This document shows, piece after piece, positions 45,242 to 54,008 of a stretch of DNA of 64,000 nucleotides. Location of the stretch: contig NZ_JAIHLQ010000018.1 of NCBI RefSeq assembly GCF_019733355.1, positions 62,001-126,000 of the forward strand, given 5' to 3'. Position numbers and translations under genes: made by a program. The stretch's first letter is position 1. Every line of letters starts with the position of its first letter. This DNA is from Pseudomonas baetica (GTDB lineage: Bacteria > Pseudomonadota > Gammaproteobacteria > Pseudomonadales > Pseudomonadaceae). The notes under the pieces were generated by a model that was not told the DNA's origin, searched no databases, and saw only the letters and a program-made list of their open reading frames with translations.

Positions 45242-46027
45242 TTACAGATTCTGCGTTACGAACGAGAGCATCTGGTCGGCGGTGGAGATCACCTTGGAGT
45301 TCATCTCGTAAGCGCGCTGAGTGGTGATCATGTTGACCATCTCTTCAACGGTGCTGACGTTGGAGGTTTCCAGGGTGTTCTGCAGCGTGGTGCCGAAACC
45401 GTTCAGGCCGGGCGTACCGACTTGCGGTGCACCCGAAGCAGCGGTTTCCAGGAACAGGTTGTTACCCACCGCTTGCAGACCGGCCGGGTTGATGAAGTCG
45501 GCGGTTTGCAGGTTGCCGATCACCTGGGATGCCGGGTTACCGGCAACGGTGATCGAGACGGTGCCATCACGGCCGACAGTGAAGGTCTGCGCATCGTTCG
45601 GGATGACGATGGCGGGTTCCAGGGCGAAACCGCTGGCATTGACAACCTGGCCATTGGAATCGAGGTGGAAAGTACCGTCACGGGTGTAGGACGTGGTGCC
45701 GTCCGGCTGCAGAATCTGGAAGAAACCGCGACCATCAACGGCCAGATCCAGCGGTTGCTCGGTGGTTTGCAGGCTACCGGCGGTGAAATTTTTCTGCGTA
45801 CCGACGATGCGCACACCGGTACCCACTTGCAGGCCCGACGGCAGCTCGCTGTCCTGAGTCGACTGGGCGCCTGGCTGACGCTTGATCTGATACAGCAAGT
45901 CCTGGAATTCGGCGCGATCACGTTTGAAACCCGTAGTCGAGACGTTCGCCAGGTTGTTGGAAATGGTCGTCAGGTTGGTGTCCTGGGCGGACAGACCTGT
46001 TTTGGCAACCCATAGAGCCGGAAGCAT
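45242..46027 (-). CDS. flgG: Distal rod protein FlgG
   Basis: A 261-residue rod protein with the family N-terminus (LWVAKTGLSAQDTNLTTISN, NLANVSTTGFKRDRAEFQDL) and C-terminus VEEMVNMITTQRAYEMNSKV. Length matches the 260-residue enteric protein. Confidence 0.98.
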   Translation of the reverse strand: MLPALWVAKTGLSAQDTNLTTISNNLANVSTTGFKRDRAEFQDLLYQIKRQPGAQSTQDSELPSGLQVGTGVRIVGTQKNFTAGSLQTTEQPLDLAVDGRGFFQILQPDGTTSYTRDGTFHLDSNGQVVNASGFALEPAIVIPNDAQTFTVGRDGTVSITVAGNPASQVIGNLQTADFINPAGLQAVGNNLFLETAASGAPQVGTPGLNGFGTTLQNTLETSNVSTVEEMVNMITTQRAYEMNSKVISTADQMLSFVTQNL

Positions 46028-46072
46028 TCGATTCTCCTCGTGCGCCTGTTTTACGGCGCGACGTTCTGATAA

Positions 46073-46813
46073 TTAGCTGATCTGCAAGACCCGAGCCATG
46101 GCCTGGTCGTCGTCTTTGGCGGTGTTCATCATCTTGACGTGCAACTCGAACTGCTTGGCCAGGGCCAGCACCGATGTCATCTCTTCCACGGCATTGACGT
46201 TGCTCGATTCCAGGAAACCCGACACCAGTTTGACATTGGCATCGGCCGGTGCAGGCTTGCCGTCCTTGGTGTAAATCGAGCCATCGAGGCCCTTGTTCAT
46301 GTTCTTGATGTCCGGGTTGACCAGTTTGATCCGGTCCACCTCTGCCATGACGCGCGGGCCTTCGCCCATCGCACGAATACTGATGGTGCCGTCTTCACCG
46401 ACTTCGATCTTCTGCTCGGGCGGCACGGCGATCGGACCGCCATTGCCCATCACCGGCATGCCGTTGCCGGCGCGCAGTACGCCGAGGGCGTCGACATTCA
46501 GGCTGCCGGTACGCACGTAGCTTTCGCCACCGTTCGGGTTCTGCACGGCGATCCAGCCATTGCCGGCCACGGCGACGTCGAGGTCACGGCCGGTCTGCAC
46601 CAGCGAGCCTGGGGTGAAATCAGTGGCGGGACGTTCGCTCATGGCATACGCACGCGCCGGAAAGCTGTCACCGAACACCGGCATCGAACGCGCCTGCTCC
46701 AGGTCGCGCTGAAAACCGTTGGTGGAGATGTTCGCCAGGTTGTTGGCATGCGCCTTTTGCGCCAGTGCGTTCTGGCTGGCGCCGGTCATTGCCACATAAA
46801 GGTACTTGTCCAC
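46073..46813 (-). CDS. flgF: Proximal rod protein FlgF
   Basis: A 246-residue rod protein. The start codon is GTG at 46813 (VDKYLYVAMTGASQNALAQK), with AGAGGA seven bases upstream; the nearest upstream ATG would add 80 unrelated residues. Family motifs are NNLANISTNGFQRDLEQARS and the C-terminal VEEMTSVLALAKQFELHVKM. First gene of the flgF-L part visible here. flgBCDE, normally upstream, are not in this position. Confidence 0.96.
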   Translation of the reverse strand: MDKYLYVAMTGASQNALAQKAHANNLANISTNGFQRDLEQARSMPVFGDSFPARAYAMSERPATDFTPGSLVQTGRDLDVAVAGNGWIAVQNPNGGESYVRTGSLNVDALGVLRAGNGMPVMGNGGPIAVPPEQKIEVGEDGTISIRAMGEGPRVMAEVDRIKLVNPDIKNMNKGLDGSIYTKDGKPAPADANVKLVSGFLESSNVNAVEEMTSVLALAKQFELHVKMMNTAKDDDQAMARVLQIS

Positions 46814-46869
46814 ACTCTTTCCTCTGCATGCCGGACGTTTGCCGCCCACCGCTGTACTGCTGAGCCATA

Positions 46870-46885
46870 AGCAATTTGCAGACCA
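46870..46885 (-). promoter_or_regulatory. Sigma-54-like promoter of flgF operon
   Basis: The minus strand reads TGGTCT-GCAAA-TTGCT. The -24 GG and -12 GC are ten bases apart as required, but the bases after GG differ from the CAC consensus. It lies 56 bases before the flgF GTG. In P. aeruginosa this operon is under RpoN and FleR. Confidence 0.65.
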
Positions 46886-47028
46886 ACTTTTTTCTGGCGG
46901 CTTCAGGCCCGGCAAACAAAGGACTTGAGGGATTTTGAGCGAATGGGTGAAATGTATCGAAGTCGAAAAACCGGCGGTGTTATGCCGGTAGGTGGCAAAG
47001 CCTGGCACTGAGGTTGTCGGTACCGACG

Positions 47029-47097
47029 CCTTCGCGAGCAAGCTCGCGCCCACAGGGATCGCATTTCAAATGTGGGAGCGAGCTTGCTCGCGAAGAG
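47029..47097. repeat. REP pair
   Basis: Two inverted copies of the Pseudomonas REP unit, GCCTTCGCGAGCAAGCTCG and GAGCGAGCTTGCTCGCGAAG, are separated by about 25 bases. The arrangement matches REP doublets mobilised in trans by RAYT transposases. No transposase is present in the window. Confidence 0.85.
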
Positions 47098-47123
47098 GCC
47101 ATCATTACCAACACATGTTTGGG

Positions 47124-48683
47124 CTATGAATCGGTTTTACCGACTTCATACTCACGCAACTTATTGGCAATGGTCGTATGCGAAACCCCCAACCGCTTGC
47201 CTAATTGCCGACTGCTCGGATGCTCGGAATACAACCGTTCCAGCACTGCTTTCTCAAAACGCCCGACAATCTCGTCCAAACCACCCTCCAGCGAAAAATC
47301 GCCAAGCGGCTGACGCACGCCGTAATCCGGCAGACGAATATGCTCAGCCTTGACCGTGCCGCCATCACACAGCGAAACAGCCTGGAACAACACGTTTTCC
47401 AACTGCCGCACATTACCCGGCCAATGGTAATGGCTGAGCCGGTCCATCGCTGCCGGTGCCAGTTTGGGCAGCGAACACCCGATCTGACGACTGGCTTGAT
47501 CGAGGAAGTGCTCCACCAGCGGCGTCAAGCCATCGAGGCATTCACGCAACGGTGGAATGTGCAGCGAAAGCACGTTCAAGCGGTGATACAAATCCTGGCG
47601 AAACTCACCGCGAGCGCACAACTCCGACAAGTCGACCTGCGTGGCACAGATCACCCGCACATCCAGATAAACCTCTTCGTCGCTGCCGACCCGACGGAAA
47701 CAGCCATCCTGCAGAAAACGCAGCAACTTCACCTGCAAACGCGGACTCATCTCACCGACGCCGTCGAGAAACAAGGTGCCGCCCGCCGTCAGCTCCAGCA
47801 GCCCGAGCTTGCCTTCGGCGCGCGCACCTTCGAAAGCACCCGGCCCGTAGCCAAACAGCTCGGTCTCAGCCATCGACTCCGGCAGCCCCGCGCAATTGAG
47901 CGCCATCAACGGCGACTGCCCACGCGGACTGGCGAGGTGGCAGGCGCGCGCCAGCAACTCCTTGCCCGTGCCGGTTTCACCCTCTATCAATAAAGGTGCG
48001 TCCAATGGCGCCATGCGTCGCGCTTCGCGCACCACCGCAGCCATGACTTTCGAGCTTTGGAAGATACTGTCGAACCCGCGCAATTCTTGTTTGCGCACGT
48101 TATAGATGCGCTCGCCGACCCGGTCGGCGCGGTGCAATGTCAGTACCGCACCGGCCATGGCTTCGCTGTCGTCGTGCTCCGATTGCAGCGGTGCGATGTC
48201 GGCCAGAAATACGTCACCCTTAACCTTGACCCGCATGCCGTTGATTCGCGATTTGTTGGCACGCACCAGTTCCGGCAAATCGAAATCCTCGGCGTAGCGC
48301 GAGAGCGGAATCCCCGGCACCTCATCAACCCGCACGCCCAGTAACTGCGCCGCCGCCCGGTTGGCCGCGACAATCGAGCCGCCCATGTCGATCGACAGCA
48401 CCGGGAATTCCAAGGCGCCGAGCAAGGCATTCAACTCCATGTGCCGACGTTCGCTGGGCATCAGCCCTACTCGCTTGACCCCAAACACCCCGGCAATCGC
48501 CTCGAACTTCGGCCGCAGCGCCTGGAACTGGATGTTGATCAGGTTGGGACAATGCAGATAGATCGCGTTGCCGTGCTCACCACCGACCTCGCCGCGCGCG
48601 ACGTTAATTCCGTAAGCCACCAGCAGGTTGAGGATGTCGCGCAGGATACCAATGCGGTTCTGGCAGTGAACTTTGATGCGCAT
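47124..48683 (-). CDS. phhR: Aromatic amino acid regulator PhhR (TyrR family)
   Basis: A 519-residue regulator. An ACT domain (MRIKVHCQNRIGILRDILNL) is followed by a PAS domain (about 78-190) and an AAA+ domain with Walker A EGETGTGKE. The C-terminal TyrR-type helix-turn-helix is SSRQLGKRLGVSHTTIANKL. The sigma-54 loop is degenerate (GAFEGA instead of GAFTGA), which fits TyrR-like proteins that work with sigma-70. It activates phhABC in response to phenylalanine or tyrosine and is divergent from phhA. The start at 48683 is chosen because the ACT domain begins there. Confidence 0.96.
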   Translation of the reverse strand: MRIKVHCQNRIGILRDILNLLVAYGINVARGEVGGEHGNAIYLHCPNLINIQFQALRPKFEAIAGVFGVKRVGLMPSERRHMELNALLGALEFPVLSIDMGGSIVAANRAAAQLLGVRVDEVPGIPLSRYAEDFDLPELVRANKSRINGMRVKVKGDVFLADIAPLQSEHDDSEAMAGAVLTLHRADRVGERIYNVRKQELRGFDSIFQSSKVMAAVVREARRMAPLDAPLLIEGETGTGKELLARACHLASPRGQSPLMALNCAGLPESMAETELFGYGPGAFEGARAEGKLGLLELTAGGTLFLDGVGEMSPRLQVKLLRFLQDGCFRRVGSDEEVYLDVRVICATQVDLSELCARGEFRQDLYHRLNVLSLHIPPLRECLDGLTPLVEHFLDQASRQIGCSLPKLAPAAMDRLSHYHWPGNVRQLENVLFQAVSLCDGGTVKAEHIRLPDYGVRQPLGDFSLEGGLDEIVGRFEKAVLERLYSEHPSSRQLGKRLGVSHTTIANKLREYEVGKTDS

Positions 48684-49008
48684 AGAAAATGCCTGACAAG
48701 GATTGGGTTGAACACAATCCCTGTGCAAGCAAGCGGCTCCCACAGGGTTTTTCGGCGCACCTTGGTCTCACTTTTCTGTCGAGGCGCGCAGATAGTCGTC
48801 AAGATTATGTGACACCCAACAGCCTTTTCAAACCCGAAAATCACCGCAAACGCGAAGCAGACTACAATCTGTAACGAATACTTTACGAAAATCGAAGATC
48901 TTTCCTACAAGGACGCCATTCAACCCGCTGCAAATCAACACGCTCTCGAGTCATTCTGAGTCCATCGCTGGACATAACAAGAACGAATTCCCCTAGCAGG
49001 AGAGCAGC
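48684..49008. other. Divergent phhR-phhA control region
   Basis: These 325 bases carry a PhhR/TyrR-type box at 48870-48887, a TACAAT at 48863-48868 that could be a -10, and a decayed half of a REP unit near 48722-48745. No gene was found. Confidence 0.6.
48870..48887 (+). promoter_or_regulatory. PhhR (TyrR-like) box
   Basis: The sequence TGTAAC-N6-TTTACG differs at two positions from the palindromic TyrR/PhhR box TGTAAA-N6-TTTACA. It lies about 120 bases before the phhA start, between phhR and phhA, as expected for PhhR activation. Confidence 0.75.
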
Positions 49009-49800
49009 ATGAAACAGACGCAATACGTGGCCCGCGAGCCCGATGCGCAAGGTTTTATCGACTACCCCGCCGAAGAACACGCGGTGTGGAACACGCTGAT
49101 CACTCGCCAACTGAAAGTGATCGAAGGGCGTGCGTGCCAGGAATATCTGGACGGTATCGAAAAACTCGGCCTGCCCCACGACCGCATTCCGCAACTGGGC
49201 GAAATCAACAAGGTGCTCGGTGAAACCACTGGCTGGCAGGTCGCACGCGTCCCGGCACTGATTCCCTTCCAAACGTTCTTTGAACTGCTCGCCAGTAAGC
49301 AATTTCCGGTGGCCACGTTTATTCGTACCCGCGAAGAGCTCGACTACCTGCAAGAGCCGGACATTTTCCACGAGATTTTTGGTCACTGCCCGCTGCTGAC
49401 CAACCCGTGGTTCGCAGAATTCACTCACACCTACGGCAAACTCGGTCTGCAAGCGACCAAGGAAGAGCGTGTGTATCTGGCGCGCCTGTACTGGATGACC
49501 ATCGAGTTCGGCCTGGTCGACACCCCGCAAGGCAAGCGCATCTACGGCGGCGGCATCCTGTCCTCACCGAAAGAAACCGTTTACTCGCTGTCGGACGAAC
49601 CGGAGCATCAGGTGTTCGACCCGCTGGAAGCCATGCGCACGCCGTATCGCATCGACATTCTGCAACCCCTGTATTTTGTCCTGCCGAACCTCAAGCGCCT
49701 GTTCGACGTGGCCCATGAAGACATCATGGCCATGGTCAGACAAGGCATGCAGATGGGTCTGCATGCACCAAAATTTCCGCCGAAACCAAAAGCGGCGTGA
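49009..49800 (+). CDS. phhA: Phenylalanine-4-hydroxylase
   Basis: A 263-residue bacterial aromatic amino acid hydroxylase. The iron ligands are the two His in EPDIFHEIFGHCPLL and the Glu in RLYWMTIEFGLV. It converts phenylalanine to tyrosine with tetrahydropterin and oxygen. Length equals P. aeruginosa PhhA (262). A ribosome site CAGGAGAG precedes the ATG. First gene of phhABC, with a 106-base gap to phhB. Confidence 0.98.
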   Translation: MKQTQYVAREPDAQGFIDYPAEEHAVWNTLITRQLKVIEGRACQEYLDGIEKLGLPHDRIPQLGEINKVLGETTGWQVARVPALIPFQTFFELLASKQFPVATFIRTREELDYLQEPDIFHEIFGHCPLLTNPWFAEFTHTYGKLGLQATKEERVYLARLYWMTIEFGLVDTPQGKRIYGGGILSSPKETVYSLSDEPEHQVFDPLEAMRTPYRIDILQPLYFVLPNLKRLFDVAHEDIMAMVRQGMQMGLHAPKFPPKPKAA

Positions 49801-49906
49801 ACCGTGGCTTTTGCTTACAAGTGAGTCTGTCCGTTAGCGCCACTTTGGTTTAGCGTGGCGGTATTGACGTCCGTTATAAAAAAACATTCGATTCAGGAAT
49901 CCAACC

Positions 49907-50263
49907 ATGTCCACTTTGAACCAAGCCCACTGCGAAGCCTGCCGCGCCGATGCGCCACAAGTCAGCGACGAAGAACTGCCGATCCTGATCAAGCAGATCC
50001 CTGACTGGAACATCGAAGTACGCGACAGCATCATGCAGTTGGAGAAAGTCTTCCTGTTCAAGAACTTCAAACATGCATTGGCCTTCACCAACGCCGTCGG
50101 CGAAATCTCCGAGGCCGAAGGTCACCACCCGGGCCTGTTGACCGAGTGGGGCAAAGTCACCGTGACCTGGTGGAGTCATTCGATCAAAGGCCTGCACCGC
50201 AACGACTTCATCATGGCCGCACGCACCGACGAAGTGGCCAAGACCGCAGAAGGACGCAAGTAA
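49907..50263 (+). CDS. phhB: Pterin-4a-carbinolamine dehydratase
   Basis: A 118-residue PCD/DCoH protein that recycles the pterin used by PhhA. The motif [20 protein letters not shown] contains the paired catalytic histidines. Its stop overlaps the phhC start (TAATG), so phhC translation is coupled. Confidence 0.98.
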
Positions 50264-51456
50264 TGCACTTCGACGCCATTGGCCGGGTACCCGGCGACCC
50301 GATCCTCGGTTTGATGGAGGCGTATGCGCAGGACAGCAACCCGCGCAAATTCGACCTGGGTGTTGGCGTCTACAAGGATGCCCAAGGCCTCACGCCAATC
50401 CCCGAGGCAGTGAAGATCGCCGAGGCACGGCTGGTCGAAAGCCAGGACACCAAAACCTACATCGGTGGTCACGGTAATCCGTTGTTTGGCAAAGTCATCA
50501 ACGAGCTGGTGCTGGGTGCAGACTCGAAGTTGATCGCCGAACAACGTGCTGGCGCTACCCAGACGCCGGGCGGCACCGGTGCCCTGCGTCTGGCCGCCGA
50601 CTTCATCGCGCAGTGTTTGCCGGGCAAAGGCGTATGGCTGAGCAACCCGACCTGGCCGATCCACGAAACCATTTTCGCGGCGGCCGGCGTCAAGATCAGT
50701 CACTACCCGTATGTGGGCAGCGATAACTGTCTCGACGTCGAAGCCATGCTCGCGGTGCTCAACGAAGCGCCGAAAGGCGATGTGGTGCTGTTGCATGCGT
50801 GCTGCCACAACCCGACCGGTTTCGACCTGAGCCACGACGACTGGCAGCGCGTGCTGGACGTAGTGCGCCGTCGCGATTTGCTGCCGCTGATCGACTTTGC
50901 CTACCAGGGCTTTGGCGATGGTCTGGAGCAGGATGCGTGGTCGACCCGCTTGTTCGCTGCGCAACTGCCGGAGTTGCTGATCACCAGTTCCTGCTCGAAG
51001 AACTTCGGCCTGTATCGCGACCGCACCGGTGCGCTGATCGTCTGCGCGAACACCGCCGACAAGCTCCTCGACATTCGCAGCCAACTGGCCAACATCGCCC
51101 GCAACCTGTGGTCGACCCCACCGGATCACGGCGCAGCCGTTGTAGCGACCATCCTTGCCGATCCTGAGCTGAAAAGCCGCTGGGCCGACGAAGTAGAGGC
51201 CATGCGTTTGCGTATCGCGCAATTACGCAGCGGCTTGGTCGAGGCGCTCGAGCCCCATGGTCTGCGTGAGCGTTTTGCGCACATTGGCGTGCAGCGCGGG
51301 ATGTTCTCTTACACCGGCCTGTCGCCGGAGCAAGTGAAACAGCTGCGCGAGCATCACAGCGTTTACATGGTCAGCTCGGGCCGGGCGAACGTTGCCGGTA
51401 TCGACGCCACACGCCTCGCATTGCTGGCACAAGCCATCGCTGACGTCAGCAAATAG
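50263..51456 (+). CDS. phhC: Aromatic amino acid aminotransferase
   Basis: A 397-residue class I PLP aminotransferase. The PLP lysine is in TSSCSKNFGLYRDRTGAL and the conserved NPTGFDLSHDDW is present. The start [20 protein letters not shown] overlaps the phhB stop; a longer frame lies inside phhB. It transaminates tyrosine to 4-hydroxyphenylpyruvate, completing the PhhABC route. Confidence 0.97.
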   Translation: MHFDAIGRVPGDPILGLMEAYAQDSNPRKFDLGVGVYKDAQGLTPIPEAVKIAEARLVESQDTKTYIGGHGNPLFGKVINELVLGADSKLIAEQRAGATQTPGGTGALRLAADFIAQCLPGKGVWLSNPTWPIHETIFAAAGVKISHYPYVGSDNCLDVEAMLAVLNEAPKGDVVLLHACCHNPTGFDLSHDDWQRVLDVVRRRDLLPLIDFAYQGFGDGLEQDAWSTRLFAAQLPELLITSSCSKNFGLYRDRTGALIVCANTADKLLDIRSQLANIARNLWSTPPDHGAAVVATILADPELKSRWADEVEAMRLRIAQLRSGLVEALEPHGLRERFAHIGVQRGMFSYTGLSPEQVKQLREHHSVYMVSSGRANVAGIDATRLALLAQAIADVSK

Positions 51457-51473
51457 ATCCAGCCACACAAAAC

Positions 51474-51567
51474 CCTGTGGGAGCGGGCTTGCTCGCGAAG
51501 GCGCAGTGTCAGTCGACAATTAAGTTGCCTGATACACCGCCTTCGCGAGCAAGCCGGCTCCCACATT
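51474..51567. repeat. REP pair
   Basis: Inverted REP units GGGAGCGGGCTTGCTCGCG and CGCGAGCAAGCCGGCTCCC, about 35 bases apart, lie after phhC. Same family as the copies near 47.06, 61.73 and 63.51 kb. Confidence 0.85.
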
Positions 51568-51727
51568 TACGTTGCGGTGATCTTTTGTTTTTGCTCCCCC
51601 TGCGGCCATTTGTCGCAATAATTCGAATTAAAAGTCTGATTGTCATTTTTCCTGCTGTATCCTGCGCAGGCTTTCAAAAAGCGCGGATCTACCAGATCTA
51701 TCAACAGACTTAGCGAGGAGCGCAACC

Positions 51728-51859
51728 ATGCACGAGATTCCTAATCTCCCCTTCCCAAGCCTGCACGTACCTGAGCAGACGACCACGCAACAAGCTGGCG
51801 CGGGGCAGCCCGAACCGAAAGAAGCCGTTGAGAGCCGCCCGGCCGACAGCGAAGAGTAA
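51728..51859 (+). CDS. Small acidic protein, unknown function (43 aa)
   Basis: A 43-codon frame, MHEIPNLPFPSLHVPEQT at the start and a Glu/Ala/Pro-rich tail. GAGGAG lies eight bases before the ATG, which is a strong ribosome site for such a short frame. There is no signal peptide or known domain. It is followed by a second small gene at 51930. Likely real but not verifiable from sequence alone. Confidence 0.6.
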   Translation: MHEIPNLPFPSLHVPEQTTTQQAGAGQPEPKEAVESRPADSEE

Positions 51860-51929
51860 ACCCGCCGTACAGACCGTGTGGAAAGCGCTAACATGCGCTT
51901 TCCACACTGCCTGAAACCCCGAGCCCGCC

Positions 51930-52112
51930 ATGACCGACGAATTCTCCGAAAGCCAAGCCGCCGTTCTGATCGGTGCCACCGAGAAAATGATCGAGATCTG
52001 GAGTCGGCTCTCCCCCGAGAAGCAAGCCGCCCTGCTCGCCCGTTTCGGCAGCGAGGAGAACGCACTCGCCGCACTGGTCACCACGCAACTGGTCGCCCCC
52101 GCCAACCCCTGA
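51930..52112 (+). CDS. Small helical protein, unknown function (60 aa)
   Basis: A 60-residue frame starting MTDEFSESQAAVLIGATEKM with regular helical spacing (IEIWSRLSPEKQAALLARFG). The ribosome site is weak. Composition is protein-like and codon use fits the neighbourhood. No domain was recognised. Confidence 0.6.
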   Translation: MTDEFSESQAAVLIGATEKMIEIWSRLSPEKQAALLARFGSEENALAALVTTQLVAPANP

Positions 52113-52215
52113 AACCGTCGACCGGCAAATAGTTTTACTTTTCCCCGCCTCTGAAACGTTCGCGCCGGTATCATAAGCAGCCTATCTAATCTGCTGCTCC
52201 CGTGGACCTTTACCC

Positions 52216-53415
52216 ATGTCGTTCTCTATGTCAGAGCCCCAGCGCCCCCTGGCGGTCACGCTGCAAGTCGTTTCCATCGTCCTCTTCACCTTTATCGGCT
52301 ATCTGAACATCGGCATTCCGCTCGCTGTACTGCCGGGTTATGTCCACAGTGACCTGGGCTTCGGCGCGGTAATCGCCGGCCTGGTGATCAGCGTGCAATA
52401 CCTCGCCACCCTGCTCAGCCGCCCGTATGCCGGCAAAATCATCGACAACAAAGGCAGCAAACTCGCGGTCATGTATGGCTTGGCCGGGTGCGGTTTGAGC
52501 GGTGTGTTCATGCTGATTTCGGCGTGGACTGCGAATCTGCCGATGCTCAGTTTGATCAGTCTGTTGATAGGACGACTGGTGCTGGGCAGCGCGGAAAGCC
52601 TCGTCGGCTCTGGCTCGATCGGCTGGGGCATTGGTCGGGTTGGCGCGGCGAATACCGCCAAAGTGATCTCATGGAACGGCATCGCCAGCTATGGCGCGCT
52701 GGCAATTGGCGCACCGTTCGGCGTGTGGCTGGTCAGCCGTCTGGGCTTATGGAGCATGGGGGCCAGCATCATCCTGCTGGCTGCTTTGGGCCTATTGCTC
52801 GCCTGGCCGAAAACCGCCGCACCGATTGTCGTCGGTGAACGTCTACCGTTCATGCATGTGCTGGGCCGCGTCCTCCCTCACGGCTGCGGCCTGGCGCTGG
52901 GCTCAATCGGCTTCGGTACCATCGCCACCTTCATCACCCTCTATTACGCTACTCAGCACTGGGACAACGCGGTGCTCTGCCTGAGTCTGTTCGGCGCCAG
53001 TTTCATCGGTGCGCGGCTGCTGTTCGGCAACCTGATCAATCGTCTTGGAGGCTTTCGCGTGGCGATTGCCTGCCTGTCGGTGGAAACCCTTGGCCTATTG
53101 CTGTTGTGGCTGGCACCGGATGCCCATTGGGCATTGGCCGGCGCAGCGTTGAGCGGTTTTGGTTTCTCGCTGGTATTCCCGGCGCTGGGTGTGGAAGCGG
53201 TGAATCTGGTGCCCGCGTCCAGTCGCGGCGCGGCAGTCGGCGCTTACTCGCTGTTCATCGATTTGTCGCTGGGGATCACCGGGCCATTGGCCGGTGCGAT
53301 TGCGGCAGGTTTCGGTTTTGCCTCGATTTTCCTGTTTGCCGCCCTCGCCTCTCTGAGTGGATTGGCGTTGAGCGTCTATCTGTACCGTCACACCGCCAAG
53401 TATCGCGAAGACTAG
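52216..53415 (+). CDS. MFS transporter (YhhS/YfcJ-like)
   Basis: A 399-residue inner-membrane protein with about twelve hydrophobic helices. The loop between helices 2 and 3 reads RPYAGKIIDNKGSKLAVMYG, the MFS signature. The family is arabinose-efflux-like; YhhS in E. coli is a putative exporter. The substrate is unknown. The end overlaps the end of convergent arfB by four bases. Confidence 0.85.
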   Translation: MSFSMSEPQRPLAVTLQVVSIVLFTFIGYLNIGIPLAVLPGYVHSDLGFGAVIAGLVISVQYLATLLSRPYAGKIIDNKGSKLAVMYGLAGCGLSGVFMLISAWTANLPMLSLISLLIGRLVLGSAESLVGSGSIGWGIGRVGAANTAKVISWNGIASYGALAIGAPFGVWLVSRLGLWSMGASIILLAALGLLLAWPKTAAPIVVGERLPFMHVLGRVLPHGCGLALGSIGFGTIATFITLYYATQHWDNAVLCLSLFGASFIGARLLFGNLINRLGGFRVAIACLSVETLGLLLLWLAPDAHWALAGAALSGFGFSLVFPALGVEAVNLVPASSRGAAVGAYSLFIDLSLGITGPLAGAIAAGFGFASIFLFAALASLSGLALSVYLYRHTAKYRED

Positions 53416-53825
53416 AAATCCACCTTGCCACGCCCGGCCTTGATGCTGCCGCGTTTGGTTTTCGACTCAAGCCGACGCTTCTTCGAGCCAAGGGTCGGCT
53501 TGGTCGGGCGGCGTTTCTTTTCGACTTTGGTGGCGCTCAGGATCAACTCGACCAGACGCTCCAGCGCATCGGCGCGGTTGGCTTCCTGCGTACGATATTG
53601 CTGGGCCTTGATGATCAACACGCCGTCGCTGGTGATGCGACTGTCGCGCAACGCGAGCAATCGCTCCTTGTAGAAATCAGGCAAGGACGAGGCCGGAATG
53701 TCGAAGCGCAGGTGCATAGCGCTGGAGACTTTGTTGACATTCTGCCCGCCGGCGCCTTGGGCACGGATGGCCGTCAATTCGATCTCGGCATCCGGCAGAT
53801 GCACGTTGTTGGAAATCACCAGCAT
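53412..53825 (-). CDS. arfB: Alternative ribosome rescue factor ArfB (YaeJ)
   Basis: A 137-residue peptidyl-tRNA hydrolase that frees stalled ribosomes. The catalytic GGQ is at residues 26-28 in RAQGAGGQNVNKVSSAMHL. The C-terminal tail is Lys/Arg-rich and enters the mRNA channel. Length matches E. coli YaeJ (140). Confidence 0.95.
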   Translation of the reverse strand: MLVISNNVHLPDAEIELTAIRAQGAGGQNVNKVSSAMHLRFDIPASSLPDFYKERLLALRDSRITSDGVLIIKAQQYRTQEANRADALERLVELILSATKVEKKRRPTKPTLGSKKRRLESKTKRGSIKAGRGKVDF

Positions 53826-54008
53826 GGAAAAGCGTCCGTATTCAGAGTGCGCAGGATACCCTGATTAGCCAGAAAACGATCTCATGCCCGCACACGCAAC
53901 TTCTTATGCACTTTGATGGCCAACATCGGGCTTGCGCTTATATCGAGAGTCATTTCGAGTTACCATTCCAACCTTTTCACTTACCAAATCAATGCAGGAA
54001 GCATAAGC

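Larger units (their letters stand above)
46814..47123. other. Intergenic region flgF-phhR
   Basis: These 310 bases hold a sigma-54-like promoter for flgF (46870-46885) and a REP pair (47029-47097). phhR lies upstream on the same strand and ends at 47124. No gene was found. Confidence 0.7.

Noticed and set aside
46814..47053. ATG-initiated 80-residue N-terminal extension of FlgF
   Set aside because: It crosses the promoter and part of the REP repeat, is unlike any FlgF, and the GTG at 46813 has a good ribosome site.
48715..48750. REP unit before phhR
   Set aside because: Only a shortened half (GCAAGCGGCTCCCACAGGG) without a partner arm, probably a decayed copy.
53826..54008. preQ1 riboswitch before queC
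   Set aside because: No compact hairpin plus A-rich pseudoknot tail near the ribosome site was seen. The transporter gene on the other strand also has none.
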